Assembly (NCBI RefSeq): GCF_000176135.1
Contig: NZ_ACZN01000015.1
Location: forward strand, 186,001 to 250,000
DNA length: 64,000 bases
Direction: 5' to 3'
Source: Vibrio coralliilyticus ATCC BAA-450
GTDB taxonomy: Bacteria; Pseudomonadota; Gammaproteobacteria; Enterobacterales; Vibrionaceae
The position numbers and the translations under genes are program-made. The notes beneath the pieces were generated by a model. The model searched no databases, was not told where the DNA came from, and was given only the letters and a program-made list of their open reading frames with translations. Positions 31,497 through 40,641 of the stretch are shown one piece after another (position 1 is the first letter of the stretch; each line of letters opens with the position of its first letter).

Positions 31497-31541
31497 CCAC
31501 CTGCATAGCAGGTGGCTTTGGTTGGCCCCCTATAAGGGGGC
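31497..31541 (-). repeat. End hairpins of the IS200-type element (downstream of tnpA)
   Basis: Two hairpins lie downstream of the tnpA stop: CCACCTGC/GCAGGTGG with loop ATA (31497-31515) and GCCCCC/GGGGGC with loop TATAA (31525-31541). The first is followed by a T-run when read on the minus strand, so it can also act as a terminator. Subterminal hairpins at both ends are typical of IS200/IS605 elements. Confidence 0.7.
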
Positions 31542-31547
31542 TCACTG

Positions 31548-31994
31548 CTATTTATCTAACCCTAGAAGCATTTGTCGCTCCTCTTCTTCTTTCCCCACAC
31601 GATCTTGGTGCCTGACATATCTACGTATAATTTCCTCGTTCATCCCTACCGAATCAACAAAGTAACCTCGTTGCCAGAACTTATTACCCCAGAGCTTTTT
31701 CTTTCTCAAATACGGAAATTTGTTAAACAACCTAATCGCTGTACGACCTTTAACAAACCCCATGTAATTTGAGATACTCATGCTCGGCGGAAGCCTCACG
31801 ACTAAATGGACATGATCAATTTGGACGTTAAGCTCGACAACCTTGCATTTCTTCATATTGCTGTAAACGTAGATACTTCGATACAGCTCTTTGCCTAAAT
31901 TTCCTTTCAGAATCTTTAGTCGATATTTAGGTGTCCAAACAATATGATATTGGCACCGATGATAAACGTGTGAAGCGGATTCATATCTGCTCAT
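31548..31994 (-). CDS. tnpA: IS200/IS605 family transposase TnpA (HUH, Y1)
   Basis: The 148-residue transposase has the metal-binding HUH motif H61-V-H63 and a catalytic tyrosine candidate Y126 in YVRHQ, the usual arrangement of Y1 transposases. It moves single-stranded DNA. ATG at 31994 gives MSRYESASHV, the usual family start; a longer open frame upstream (to 32129) lies in the leader. The start codon is inside a perfect 10-bp inverted repeat, so translation is probably repressed by RNA folding. The gene is intact and appears capable of function. Confidence 0.88.
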   Translation of the reverse strand: MSRYESASHVYHRCQYHIVWTPKYRLKILKGNLGKELYRSIYVYSNMKKCKVVELNVQIDHVHLVVRLPPSMSISNYMGFVKGRTAIRLFNKFPYLRKKKLWGNKFWQRGYFVDSVGMNEEIIRRYVRHQDRVGKEEEERQMLLGLDK

Positions 31995-32048
31995 GTTCGT
32001 TATTTCCTTCATTTGTTGGTTGCAAACGAGGACATCTTGAACATGAGC
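31989..32048 (-). promoter_or_regulatory. Leader stem that hides the tnpA start codon
   Basis: GCTCATGTTC (31989-31998) and GAACATGAGC (32039-32048) are a perfect 10-bp inverted repeat. On the minus-strand mRNA the downstream arm contains the tnpA ATG. A second hairpin follows at 32048-32075 (CGTTCTT/AAGAACG and GGGC/GCCC). Translational repression by a 5'UTR stem-loop is known in IS200; this is the likely equivalent, by inference. Confidence 0.6.
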
Positions 32049-32117
32049 GTTCTTCGGGCAAAGCCCAAAAGAACGATCACCACCTTCTAAAGAAGGTGGT
32101 TTAGGGCCAGAAAACGA

Positions 32118-32150
32118 AAAAAAGAGCACCCTATGGTGCTCTTTCTTTTG
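32118..32150 (-). terminator. Intrinsic terminator of ndh
   Basis: AAAGAGCACC/GGTGCTCTTT with loop CTAT lies downstream of the ndh stop; on the minus strand it is followed by a T-run. Confidence 0.85.
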
Positions 32151-32157
32151 GATATGA

Positions 32158-33447
32158 TTAGTGCAGTTTAAGATTAGGGCGAAGTACTCGGTTTATCCGC
32201 CCCATCAAAATGATCAGAGCTGTTTTGAACAAGCCATGTAAAGCCATCTGATGCAAGCGATACAAGGAAATGTACACCACTCGAGCAATACGACCTTCTA
32301 CCATCATAGAACCTTTGGTTAAGTTACCCATTAAGCTCCCCACGGTAGAAAACTGGCTCAAAGAAACCAAAGAGCCTTTGTCTTTATAAACATAAGCTTT
32401 CAGTTCGCGTCCATTGAGCTTAGCAACAATATTAGAAAATGCGCAGCTCGCCATTTGGTGCGCCGCTTGAGCTCTAGGTGGTACAAATGATCCATCAGCT
32501 TGAGTGCACTGAGCCAAATCACCAATTACGAAAATATCATCATCGAGAGTCGTTTGTAGTGTGTCTTTCACTATGAGTTGATTGATTCGGTTAGTTTCCA
32601 ATCCACCAATATTTTTCACAAAGTCAGGAGCTTTAATCCCTGCAGCCCAAACCATAATCTGGGCAGGAATCTTTTCCCCATCTTTAGTAGTGAGGCCATC
32701 TGCACTCGCTTCCGTCACCATGGTTGTTGTGCGCACATTAACACCTAGCTTAGTTAACTCGTGGTGTGCAGCGCTGGAAATTCTGGCTGGCAATGCAGGT
32801 AGGATACGCTCACCAGCTTCGATCAGATTGACGTTTAGCTTGCTGGAATCGAGATCACCAAAGCCATAGGTTCGAAGCTCTTTCACGGCATTATGAAGTT
32901 CTGCTGATAATTCAACGCCTGTTGCGCCCGCACCTACAATTGCAATATCAACAGTGCCATGACCATGCTTGGCGTGTAATTTGAGGAACTCATTGTTCAT
33001 CTCAGTTCTGAATTTATAAGCTTGCTCTGTACTATCAAGGAAAATACAGTGCTCTCTTACGCCTGGAGTATTGAAGTCATTAGAAGTGGAGCCCAACGCC
33101 ATGATAAGGATGTCATATTCAAGCTCACGGCCTGGCATCAAAAGCTCATCATGTTCATCTCTTAGCTCGCCCAGCGTGATAACTTTGCGCTCTCTGTCGA
33201 TGTCCTCAAGGCTACCCATCTGGAAATCAAAGTGGTGGTTTTTCGCATGGGCGCGATAGCTTAACGCATCAACACCCTCATCCAAAGAACCTGTTGCCAC
33301 TTCGTGTAAAAGTGGTTTCCATAAATGACTGGCTTTGCGATCCACTAGGGTCACTTTTGCCCGTCTTTTTCGACCTAATGTACGACCTAGTTTGGTAACA
33401 AGCTCCAATCCGCCTGCACCGCCACCTACTACGATAATTCGAGTCAC
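32158..33447 (-). CDS. ndh: Type II NADH dehydrogenase
   Basis: The 429-residue membrane-associated flavoprotein oxidises NADH and reduces quinone without pumping protons. The FAD-binding loop GGGAGGLE is at residues 8-15. The second nucleotide-binding loop is in [20 protein letters not shown] basic hydrophobic C-terminus fits peripheral membrane attachment. The start is GTG at 33447 with AGAGGAAA upstream; no nearby in-frame ATG is better. Transcription probably starts near 33709, with a perfect FNR palindrome just downstream, in agreement with FNR repression of E. coli ndh. Confidence 0.93.
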   Translation of the reverse strand: MTRIIVVGGGAGGLELVTKLGRTLGRKRRAKVTLVDRKASHLWKPLLHEVATGSLDEGVDALSYRAHAKNHHFDFQMGSLEDIDRERKVITLGELRDEHDELLMPGRELEYDILIMALGSTSNDFNTPGVREHCIFLDSTEQAYKFRTEMNNEFLKLHAKHGHGTVDIAIVGAGATGVELSAELHNAVKELRTYGFGDLDSSKLNVNLIEAGERILPALPARISSAAHHELTKLGVNVRTTTMVTEASADGLTTKDGEKIPAQIMVWAAGIKAPDFVKNIGGLETNRINQLIVKDTLQTTLDDDIFVIGDLAQCTQADGSFVPPRAQAAHQMASCAFSNIVAKLNGRELKAYVYKDKGSLVSLSQFSTVGSLMGNLTKGSMMVEGRIARVVYISLYRLHQMALHGLFKTALIILMGRINRVLRPNLKLH

Positions 33448-33472
33448 AGCAACTTTCCTCTAAAGATAAAAA

Positions 33473-33640
33473 CTATGTTTCGAGTCGAAGAATTCGCCCC
33501 GATGAAATTGTGTAATGTTGGCCAATCTGCAGAATCAGTTTCAGTCTTACGATCAAAGGGCCATTAGAGGTTTTTTCGTCAAATACAACGCGATAATTGG
33601 AATAACAGTCTGAAGACTCAAGGCTAATGTGCTCAGGCAT
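33473..33640 (-). CDS. Possible 55-residue protein upstream of ndh
   Basis: A 55-codon frame starts at ATG 33640 and ends 25 bases before ndh, on the same strand. It begins MPEHISLESSDCYSN. The frame is open about 15 codons further upstream with no other ATG, and the initiation region is weak (GAG only 3 bases from the ATG). The composition looks protein-like, with charged and hydrophobic residues spread evenly and several conserved-looking aromatic residues. Any function is unknown. It would be co-transcribed with ndh. It could be a remnant of a longer gene. Confidence 0.45.
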   Translation of the reverse strand: MPEHISLESSDCYSNYRVVFDEKTSNGPLIVRLKLILQIGQHYTISSGRILRLET

Positions 33641-33683
33641 TAGCTCATAGTGGGCAAACTTATTGGTTTGCTCTCAATTTTTT

Positions 33684-33697
33684 TTGATATTTATCAA
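33684..33697. promoter_or_regulatory. FNR box in the ndh leader
   Basis: TTGATATTTATCAA is a perfect match to the FNR consensus TTGAT-N4-ATCAA. It lies just downstream of a -10-like TATAAT (33717-33722 read on the minus strand). A roadblock position fits anaerobic repression of ndh. Confidence 0.75.
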
Positions 33698-33716
33698 AAA
33701 TTTTATGGTGGATTCA

Positions 33717-33722
33717 TTATAT
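33717..33722 (-). promoter_or_regulatory. Predicted ndh promoter -10 element
   Basis: TATAAT on the minus strand, with TTGCGC 16 bases upstream as a weak -35. It lies beyond the small ORF and the FNR box relative to ndh. Confidence 0.5.
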
Positions 33723-33799
33723 AGGGCAAAGTGTGCCGCGCAACAAAAGATTACGTCAATCACACTTAATTTTTCCTTAATTTAAATTTGAATGAGTAA

Positions 33800-33835
33800 G
33801 AAAAAAGCGACGTGCTCAATTGACGTCGCTTTTGA
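33800..33835 (-). terminator. Intrinsic terminator after ycfP
   Basis: AAAGCGACG(T)/(A)CGTCGCTTT with a run of T on the minus strand lies just after the ycfP stop, so ndh does not depend on the hinT-to-ycfP transcript. Confidence 0.85.
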
Positions 33836-33858
33836 AGAAATTTGGTTAGAAATGACGT

Positions 33859-34401
33859 TTAGCTGTCTGCTTTAAACGCTTTAATGGTCTGCAGATGTTG
33901 AGAGATTTTCTTAAACTTATGAGTCTCATTTTCATCCCAGATAATTTGGTAATGTTTCTCGAGTGCCTGAGCCGTTTGGCGGTTGTCATGAACCTCATCA
34001 TCTTTAGATAGGATCACCAAACACTGGTCTTTGTTTTTACTACGAAATTCTTCAACACATTTTGTGGCGATATCTTCATACTCTTCAGGACGATCTATGC
34101 GTCCTTGCATGTTATTTTCCGGGTGCAAGTTAGGGTTAAAAATCACCTGCTTAATACCGCATAAGAAGCCGATTCGCTCAGACCAATAACCACCTAAGCC
34201 AACTCCACAAATAATGGCGTTACGATCACCAGATTGTTCTATCGCTTTATGCACTTCTTTTAACAAATGCTGCATATCATGCTTGGGATGCAAAGTGCTG
34301 TAGTTAATGAAACGGACGTCTTCATCAATGAACTGCAACTGGAGCACTTTTTCGTGGTTTCCCGGACTGGTGGAGTCAAAACCATGTAAGTAAATAATCA
34401 T
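33859..34401 (-). CDS. ycfP: YcfP family alpha/beta-hydrolase-like protein
   Basis: The 180-residue protein closely matches E. coli YcfP ([26 protein letters not shown]). In place of the catalytic serine motif GxSxG it has GVGLGG, and the same substitution is found in E. coli YcfP. It is therefore probably not a standard serine hydrolase. The start [11 protein letters not shown] is typical of the family. Last gene of the hinT-to-ycfP block. Confidence 0.9.
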   Translation of the reverse strand: MIIYLHGFDSTSPGNHEKVLQLQFIDEDVRFINYSTLHPKHDMQHLLKEVHKAIEQSGDRNAIICGVGLGGYWSERIGFLCGIKQVIFNPNLHPENNMQGRIDRPEEYEDIATKCVEEFRSKNKDQCLVILSKDDEVHDNRQTAQALEKHYQIIWDENETHKFKKISQHLQTIKAFKADS

Positions 34402-34500
34402 TCTATCACCCTCAATTCCTATCGGTTTAATCTACCACGAATACTAAGGTTTTAAAGTCAGCACATAGAATTATATCTATGAGGCATTCAAACAGTGATC

Positions 34501-35355
34501 TTAACTACAAAATGTGTCACGCAAAGCTTGCGCTTGGACAAGGTACTGCTCATCCCCCCAAAGCTGATAGGCAAGTAAATACCACAACATGGCCATCATA
34601 GTTGCTCTAGGTTGCCAAGCCATCACACCTTCAACCCAGTCATCAACACCCTCAATTTCCCTAAGTTGGCAATATCGATAAACCGACTCAAGCGGCTTTT
34701 CCCCCACCACCCCAATACTCAAAGTAAGATCCAACCTTGGGTCAGCCATCGAGGCATACTCCCAATCTATTACCATATTGCCTTTCGACTGCTTGACCAT
34801 ATTATAACCAGCCAAATCAAAGTGACATAAAGTGCTACCAATGTCAGCTAGGCTCGGAGCACTTCGCCACTGCTGGTAAATGCTCAGGTAATCATCAGAC
34901 CTCAGCTCCTCTCGCAGCAACATCCAATAATGATCGACACGAGCGGTAAAGTTAAATGGAGCCACAGGGATTCGAGCCGTCTCTAAACTATGAATTTTGA
35001 TCATTGTTTTAAGCAGAGAATCAAAAGGCAATCCATCAGTTAATGATTCACCTTCAATCCATTCCACCAACAACCCTTGTTCGTTGATGTGAATAGCTTT
35101 AGGTGCTAGGTGGGAATCTTCTATCGCTGTCAGGATTTGATATTCCTGAAAGCGTGAAATAGAAAAGGCTTTGGTTATCGAAGTATTGGGACGCCAGACA
35201 AAGCAATCGCCGCTTTGGGTAACAACCTTCCAGCAGCGATTAGTCAGGCCTCCGGTCAGCGTCTGAGCATAATCCGGAGAGATAGAAAAGAAGTGATCTA
35301 ATGACTTCAATGAACCGTCTAGCTGACATGCCTCATGCCACGACATCCTTGCCAT
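34501..35355 (-). CDS. thiK: Aminoglycoside phosphotransferase-fold kinase, thiamine-kinase-like
   Basis: The 284-residue kinase has the catalytic motif HFDLAGYN (H-x-D-x-x-x-x-N) and metal-binding IDWEYAS, typical of APH/choline/thiamine kinases. In E. coli the gene between lpoB and nagZ is thiK (ycfN), and the equivalent position here supports that name, but nagZ is absent from this block. ATG at 35355 follows AGAGGAG. The substrate is inferred from synteny; a related kinase function cannot be excluded. Confidence 0.65.
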   Translation of the reverse strand: MARMSWHEACQLDGSLKSLDHFFSISPDYAQTLTGGLTNRCWKVVTQSGDCFVWRPNTSITKAFSISRFQEYQILTAIEDSHLAPKAIHINEQGLLVEWIEGESLTDGLPFDSLLKTMIKIHSLETARIPVAPFNFTARVDHYWMLLREELRSDDYLSIYQQWRSAPSLADIGSTLCHFDLAGYNMVKQSKGNMVIDWEYASMADPRLDLTLSIGVVGEKPLESVYRYCQLREIEGVDDWVEGVMAWQPRATMMAMLWYLLAYQLWGDEQYLVQAQALRDTFCS

Positions 35356-35373
35356 AAATCACTCCTCTATAGA

Positions 35374-35964
35374 TTAAAGACCTAAGAAGCTCTTAGACTC
35401 TTGTTTGCGGATTTCAGTTTCATCTGCCCATTCAATCAGGCCTGTTTCCAAATCCATCAGACGCATTGTCATCTTGTAGTATACGTCTTTGTCACTACCA
35501 CCAGCTTTAGCAATGCTCGATAGGTTGCCGTATAGCATGTACTGCGCACCAACCATTTTACCAAACTGAATCGCAGTGCTTTGGTTTACAAGCTCATCAT
35601 TGTTTTGGAAGTTAAGTTGCTCGCGAACTGATTCAACGCGGTCCATATCAACAAAACGGAACTTACCAGAGTTCAACATCTTAGTACTGATGGTATCGGT
35701 AATCGACTCAGTATCAATATGCTCACTTGTCTTATTCTTGATACGTTCAACAAAAACAATCGGACGAGAGTCACGTGTAATGGCTGACACTGATCCTGAC
35801 ATCATCATGCTGTCAACCATTTCGCCCGCAATTTTCTGCAGGTCTGTTGAGCCAAAATCAATCGTTGTCGTCTCAACCGCCTGTGCATCACCGTAGCTGA
35901 CTTTGTTCGAACAACCGCCCAGGATGACAGCCAAGCCAAGTAATGCGATAACACTTTTTTTCAT
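35374..35964 (-). CDS. lpoB: Penicillin-binding protein activator LpoB
   Basis: The 196-residue outer membrane lipoprotein has the lipobox LGGCS (Cys at 18). The mature part has the LpoB-like domain, with strands around RPIVFVERIKNKT and TISTKMLNSGKFRFVD. LpoB stimulates the glycosyltransferase and transpeptidase of PBP1B from the periplasm. It follows ycfL and precedes the thiK-like gene in the order found in E. coli. Confidence 0.9.
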   Translation of the reverse strand: MKKSVIALLGLAVILGGCSNKVSYGDAQAVETTTIDFGSTDLQKIAGEMVDSMMMSGSVSAITRDSRPIVFVERIKNKTSEHIDTESITDTISTKMLNSGKFRFVDMDRVESVREQLNFQNNDELVNQSTAIQFGKMVGAQYMLYGNLSSIAKAGGSDKDVYYKMTMRLMDLETGLIEWADETEIRKQESKSFLGL

Positions 35965-36037
35965 TCTTGGTTCCTCAAATCTTTATAGAATCTTGTGTTA
36001 TGAGTGTATGACTAAAGTTAGTGGACTTTAGTTCGAT

Positions 36038-36427
36038 TTAGTTATCATTTTCGCGAATCTGAACGCGGAACTGCGTGCCATTCGGATTCACTGAAACTTC
36101 AGAAATAGCGATCGTTTCCATACCTCGAATGATCGCCTGACGCCATGGACCTAGCTTGTTGTTCACTTCTAGACCATTGTCGTCGTACCAGTAAAATCTG
36201 TACTGAATATGCTGGTCACCTTTGTATTGACTAGCGAGTCGAACAATACCTCGAGCACGACCATCAACCTGAGTAGTAGAGATATCTTCAATTTGTAGAC
36301 GACCCGCTAACACGTTGTCTCCAAACAAAACGGTTTGCGACTCACCATCGATACGTAATCCAGCGGTGTTGCTAGAACAACCCACCATTATTAACGCAGC
36401 CACTGCTGCAATAAGCCATTTTTTCAT
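36038..36427 (-). CDS. ycfL: YcfL family lipoprotein
   Basis: The 129-residue product has a lipoprotein signal (MKKWLIAAVAALIMVGCSS, Cys at 17) and a beta-rich domain with QYRFYWYDDNGLEV, the YcfL hallmark. E. coli YcfL is also encoded just before lpoB. Function unknown. Its ATG overlaps the stop of the COG3014 gene (ATGA). Confidence 0.88.
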   Translation of the reverse strand: MKKWLIAAVAALIMVGCSSNTAGLRIDGESQTVLFGDNVLAGRLQIEDISTTQVDGRARGIVRLASQYKGDQHIQYRFYWYDDNGLEVNNKLGPWRQAIIRGMETIAISEVSVNPNGTQFRVQIRENDN

Positions 36428-37818
36428 CGAATTTTTCCTAACTGTTTATGCCAAATTGTAGCATTGCCTCCCTGACGAGAGATCCAAACGATAGCGGTTC
36501 GTCCCGCCTCAACGTCAAATTGATGTTGCTGTTCACCAACAACGATGGTTTGAGTACCCGGCTCAACTACAGCACTGCTGCTGCGAATTTCACCCGGTAA
36601 TGTTAACCAACTGCGCGTATCTGGTTGCTCGGTCAATGTGTTCCAGATGTTCAATATTGCATTGCCTAATTCATCATCTTTCGCGGCACCTTTGCGTAAT
36701 TCGTCTTTAGCCCAAACACGCAGCGCCTGACGGATGATTATGGTTGGCATTCGCTCTGACAAGTCGCGCTGTGCCATTAAGTTAACATCCGTCAGTAAGT
36801 CGCTTTGAAGCTTTTGACCATTAAGCTGCATAGGCGAAAATGATTGGCTTACTTGTTTAGGGTAATAAGGAAGCGCGATGGTATACAAAGCGCCGTTCCC
36901 ACGACTGTCATAAAGTGGCAGAGTTTGCCTCCAACCTTGCAAAGCATCTACTACGCCCTGCTCTTCTAAAACTATGACTCTTGCTTTGTCGCTATTAAGG
37001 AAACTTGCTTTACCATAACGTTTCTCTAGCTGAACCAGGTCTTCGTTCATACCAAGGCGTTTAGCGACACGTTTCGCACCATCAATCACTTGTGCATTAT
37101 CAGGCATCACAGCTAACGCGCGTCGATAGTCAACATAGGCATCATTCAGTGCATTATCGGCTTCGTACAAAAGCGCTGATAAATAAAGAAGATAACCATT
37201 TTGCACCGCCTGCAAGGTTTTACCTGCATCAGGATAATTAGACAGCACACTACCCAGGTTAGGACTTAACCCCTGCGCCTGCATGTCATTTTGTGCCGAC
37301 TCAAGTTCTCTTTCGCGGTCTTTACGCGCTTGTTCTTGAACTTGATTAGCCCTGCGCATTTCAATCAAGGCACCTTCGAGGCTGTTTTTCTTAAGGTAGT
37401 TCAACCCTAGATAGAGATGTAAGAAGCCCAGCTCATAATCGGCAGGTTTATAGATATCTAAATTGTCGTTAACAGCTAAAGCACCAACACTGGCCGCCGT
37501 TTCTGTCACAGATATCGTAGCTTTGTCTTGTTGAACTCGAACTGCGGTATCGCTAGCTTCAAATGCTGACTTACTGTCATCATACTGCTGGTTAAGCAGA
37601 TACACTCGCCCTTTTTCGAAGTTATCAAGAATGTCACCAGCCACCTCTTCAGGTAAGGCTTCTTCCGCCTTTTGATACTGACCTGTTTTGACCGCCTGAT
37701 AGACTTCGTTGTTTTGAGCGCTGTAGTGGCTAAATAAGTTTCCAGCCGATAGATTGGCACATGCAGAAAGAGCAGCAGAGCTGAATATCACGAATGCGAG
37801 TCGAACGTGTTTACGCAC
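36424..37818 (-). CDS. COG3014 family lipoprotein with helical repeats
   Basis: The product is 464 residues from the GTG at 37818, which follows GGAG with 6-base spacing and begins a classical lipoprotein signal (RKHVRLAFVIFSSAALSAC). A longer frame from ATG 37869 would put a charged leader before the signal and is less likely. The mature part has tetratricopeptide-like helical stretches (for example YELGFLHLYLGLNYLKKNSLEGALIEM), so it may be a scaffold in the outer membrane. It lies in the hinT-ycfL-lpoB block found in vibrios. Function unknown; a wall-related role is inferred from the neighbours. Confidence 0.8.
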   Translation of the reverse strand: MRKHVRLAFVIFSSAALSACANLSAGNLFSHYSAQNNEVYQAVKTGQYQKAEEALPEEVAGDILDNFEKGRVYLLNQQYDDSKSAFEASDTAVRVQQDKATISVTETAASVGALAVNDNLDIYKPADYELGFLHLYLGLNYLKKNSLEGALIEMRRANQVQEQARKDRERELESAQNDMQAQGLSPNLGSVLSNYPDAGKTLQAVQNGYLLYLSALLYEADNALNDAYVDYRRALAVMPDNAQVIDGAKRVAKRLGMNEDLVQLEKRYGKASFLNSDKARVIVLEEQGVVDALQGWRQTLPLYDSRGNGALYTIALPYYPKQVSQSFSPMQLNGQKLQSDLLTDVNLMAQRDLSERMPTIIIRQALRVWAKDELRKGAAKDDELGNAILNIWNTLTEQPDTRSWLTLPGEIRSSSAVVEPGTQTIVVGEQQHQFDVEAGRTAIVWISRQGGNATIWHKQLGKIR

Positions 37819-37924
37819 TTCGTACTCCGAATTATTTATTAGAATTTCATCATCGTCGCGGTTGGACAACGGTATTGATAAAAAGTTTGCATGAATACCG
37901 CCGTCCTCATAAAAATGTGTAACC

Positions 37925-38275
37925 TTAGCTCATCAACATTGGGCCAAGTGGTCGTCCACCGACCAAATGCATGTGGATGTGATATACCTCTTGGCCACCA
38001 TGAGAGTTGCAGTTAACAATCAATCGGTATCCATCCTCATCGATCCCTTCTTCTTTCGCCAACTTGCGAGCAACAGTAAACATGCGCCCCATTGTCAGTT
38101 CGTCTGCTTCTTCAATGTCGTTTGTTGTTGGAATCAACTTATTAGGAATGATCAAAATGTGACTTGGAGCACGTGGATTAATATCACGAAATGCCGTGAC
38201 CAGATCATCTTGATAAACCACGTCGGCAGGGATTTCTTTGCGAATAATTTTACTGAAAATGGTTTCTTCGGCCAT
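37925..38275 (-). CDS. hinT: HIT family purine nucleoside phosphoramidase
   Basis: The 116-residue hydrolase has the histidine triad HIHMH preceded by HGGQEVY, as in HinT, which cleaves adenosine phosphoramidates. ATG at 38275 follows GGAG with a 6-base spacing and gives [10 protein letters not shown], the family start; four upstream codons are not used. It is first in the ycfL-lpoB-thiK-like block, as in E. coli. Confidence 0.93.
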   Translation of the reverse strand: MAEETIFSKIIRKEIPADVVYQDDLVTAFRDINPRAPSHILIIPNKLIPTTNDIEEADELTMGRMFTVARKLAKEEGIDEDGYRLIVNCNSHGGQEVYHIHMHLVGGRPLGPMLMS

Positions 38276-38502
38276 GAAGCACTCCATTAAGTGTTGTTTT
38301 CGTTGAACGTTGCAAAGGAGTATGCGCTAAGCTCGCTCAAATCACAATAAAAAACAGTGTTCACTTAACATATACACCGTACTGATAGTAGCAGATGGCT
38401 AAATTTGTATTATGCGTCATAAAATGCGTGTCTCGCTATCAATACAATGACTCTCTTTTTGTTAATTTTTTAAGACATTACGTATTATTTAGGGAGAGAT
38501 CT

Positions 38503-40494
38503 ATGAAGGGCTCAGTGATCAAGCGTATGTACGCTGGGTTTGCATTGATCATCATAATGTTTGTTATTTCAACCATTATGACAATGCGAGGGATGCAACA
38601 AATTCACTCCAATTTTGGCAGTGTATCTAACACCGCTTTACCTTTGGTATCGCAGTCTAACCAAACCAGTGTTTACTTACTCTCTGCCGACAAACTTTTT
38701 AAAGACTTTTTAACAACGCAGAGCTCTGATCGAATGGACGAAATTCGCGGTCAGTTCGAAGACGCTAAAAGTCGCTACGACCAAGCTCTGAAAGATTTGG
38801 CTAAGGCCAGTACCGGCAACTCGGAACTCCAGGCAAGCATCGAACAGCTAAAAGAAATGGAGCTGCGTTATTTTACCGAAGCCGATGCAGCTATGAATAA
38901 TTATCGCAACATGTTTGCAGCTCAAGCTGATGTTCAGAAATCATCACGCCGCTTCCAGCGTCTTCATTCTGAGCTCGGAGTTGGAATGAAAGAGTATGTG
39001 GATGACCAGAGCAGTATTTCCGTCAAAGTAATGGCTAAAAGCTACTTTATTAAACTGAAGGACGCAGAGGTGATTACGTCCGACGCTCTCGCAAGCAGCG
39101 ATTTAGAGCTGGTAAATAAAGCGGTCGCTAAAAACAAAAAAGCCGTCACACACCTTAATTACGCATACCGCGGCCTAACCACACAAATGCCTGAAATTAA
39201 AAAGGTGTTTGATGAGTCAGTACAGCAGTTCACCACAGATATTGGTAAAAAAGGCGGCGTACTCGATCAGCACGCTTCGTACTTACAAGCCAAAGCTGCA
39301 TTGTATGCCAATATTGCTAACCTTACTCTGGAAGTCGATAACACGATGGCGGTGCTCACCTCCTTTAGTGAAGCCGCGCAACAAGGCCTACACGCTTCCC
39401 TAGCAGAGGCGAGTGAAGTCTATGACCAAGGGGTAATCAATTCAATCACATTGGGCATTCTTGTCATTGCCTTAGCACTCGGTATTGGCTACCACATCGC
39501 CCATAGTGTGCGCACGCCACTCACTCGTATCCTTTCAACACTTGAAAGCCTGACACAAGGCGACATGACCCAGCGCATAGAAAATCGCCACAACAACGAG
39601 TTCAGCCGTGTAAGTAGCCATATCAATTCGCTAGCAGACAATCTTCACGACATTTTGAAGAAGCTCAACAGCGCATCCGATAATCTTACTGATACCGCTA
39701 ACATTAACCAGCAAACTTCCTCCAAAGCGCAATCGCAGCTCAGCCAGCAGCGTGAGCAAACTGCTAACGTTGCAACCGCTATGACAGAAATGGCGCATTC
39801 GGTTCAAGAAGTCGCGCAAAGTGCACAAAGCTCGCAGCAGATGGTTGAACAGGTTGAATCGGCCTCAGAATCAGGTCGTCAGATCATGAATGACAACATC
39901 ACCACCATTAACCAACTTGAGAGTCGCCTCACCCAGTCAGTTGACGCCGTTAAAGACCTCCAGAGTATGAGCAGTCAGATTGGCTCGATTTTGGATGTGA
40001 TCCGCAATATCGCAGAACAAACGAACCTACTAGCGCTCAATGCTGCAATTGAAGCTGCACGAGCAGGTGAACAAGGACGCGGGTTTGCCGTTGTAGCAGA
40101 TGAAGTTAGGGTGTTGGCTCAACGAACGACGGAATCAACGTCAGAAATTGAAAACATGATAAGTAACCTACAGAACAGCTCTACATCGGCCAATAAAGTG
40201 ATTCAAAGCTGTATGGATGATATGGATCAGTCAGTTGCTCAAGCTTCCAATGCCAATAGCGCAATGGAGGAAATTCAGGCATTGATTATTGAAATAAGCC
40301 AAATGAGTGGACACATCTCCCAAGCAGCTGCCGAACAAAGTGAAACCACAGGGGAAATTGCTCGCAACATTGATGAAATCAATCAGATTGCCGACACCAG
40401 CTACCAAGCCATGGCTCAAATCGCACAAACTAGTACGGATCTGACCCAGCTGGCCAACCAACAAGGTGAACTGGTGCATCGCTTTAAACTCTAG
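38503..40494 (+). CDS. Methyl-accepting chemotaxis protein
   Basis: The 663-residue receptor has TM1 at about residues 8-28, a helical periplasmic domain of about 280 residues, TM2 at about 312-333, HAMP, and the cytoplasmic coiled coil with tip [20 protein letters not shown] at about 503-522. The ATG at 38503 follows AGGGAGAG; the frame is open 36 codons upstream but the upstream part is not protein-like. The periplasmic part resembles the helical sensor of the receptor at 5.3-7.2 kb. Ligand unknown. It ends before a terminator and precedes the CARF-nuclease gene. Confidence 0.93.
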   Translation: MKGSVIKRMYAGFALIIIMFVISTIMTMRGMQQIHSNFGSVSNTALPLVSQSNQTSVYLLSADKLFKDFLTTQSSDRMDEIRGQFEDAKSRYDQALKDLAKASTGNSELQASIEQLKEMELRYFTEADAAMNNYRNMFAAQADVQKSSRRFQRLHSELGVGMKEYVDDQSSISVKVMAKSYFIKLKDAEVITSDALASSDLELVNKAVAKNKKAVTHLNYAYRGLTTQMPEIKKVFDESVQQFTTDIGKKGGVLDQHASYLQAKAALYANIANLTLEVDNTMAVLTSFSEAAQQGLHASLAEASEVYDQGVINSITLGILVIALALGIGYHIAHSVRTPLTRILSTLESLTQGDMTQRIENRHNNEFSRVSSHINSLADNLHDILKKLNSASDNLTDTANINQQTSSKAQSQLSQQREQTANVATAMTEMAHSVQEVAQSAQSSQQMVEQVESASESGRQIMNDNITTINQLESRLTQSVDAVKDLQSMSSQIGSILDVIRNIAEQTNLLALNAAIEAARAGEQGRGFAVVADEVRVLAQRTTESTSEIENMISNLQNSSTSANKVIQSCMDDMDQSVAQASNANSAMEEIQALIIEISQMSGHISQAAAEQSETTGEIARNIDEINQIADTSYQAMAQIAQTSTDLTQLANQQGELVHRFKL

Positions 40495-40523
40495 TTTTGT
40501 AAAGACAATGCAAATTATTCACT

Positions 40524-40560
40524 AAGGGCGGTTAATTTCATTAATCGCCCTTGTTTTTTA
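40524..40560 (+). terminator. Intrinsic terminator of the chemoreceptor gene
   Basis: AAGGGCGGTTAA/TTAATCGCCCTT is followed by GTTTTTT. Confidence 0.87.
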
Positions 40561-40641
40561 TTTGCGCTGTCGTTATATGGTTATTAAGGCTTGCCCACTT
40601 CTAACTTCACATTTTTCGCAAGCCAAGCATGAGGAAGGTTT

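Larger units (their letters stand above)
31490..32105 (-). mobile_element. IS200-type insertion sequence
   Basis: This roughly 0.6-kb element has one tnpA gene, an end hairpin at 31497-31515, and an upstream hairpin ACCACCTTC/GAAGGTGGT (32079-32100). The size fits Vibrio IS200-family elements such as IS1004 (recalled). The exact ends cannot be set without a comparison to an empty site. IS200-type elements have hairpins instead of terminal inverted repeats and no target duplication. It sits between the 105-residue hypothetical gene and ndh. Confidence 0.75.

Noticed and set aside
31995..32129. N-terminal extension of the IS200 transposase
   Set aside because: It lies in the hairpin-rich leader; family proteins begin at the MSRYES start.
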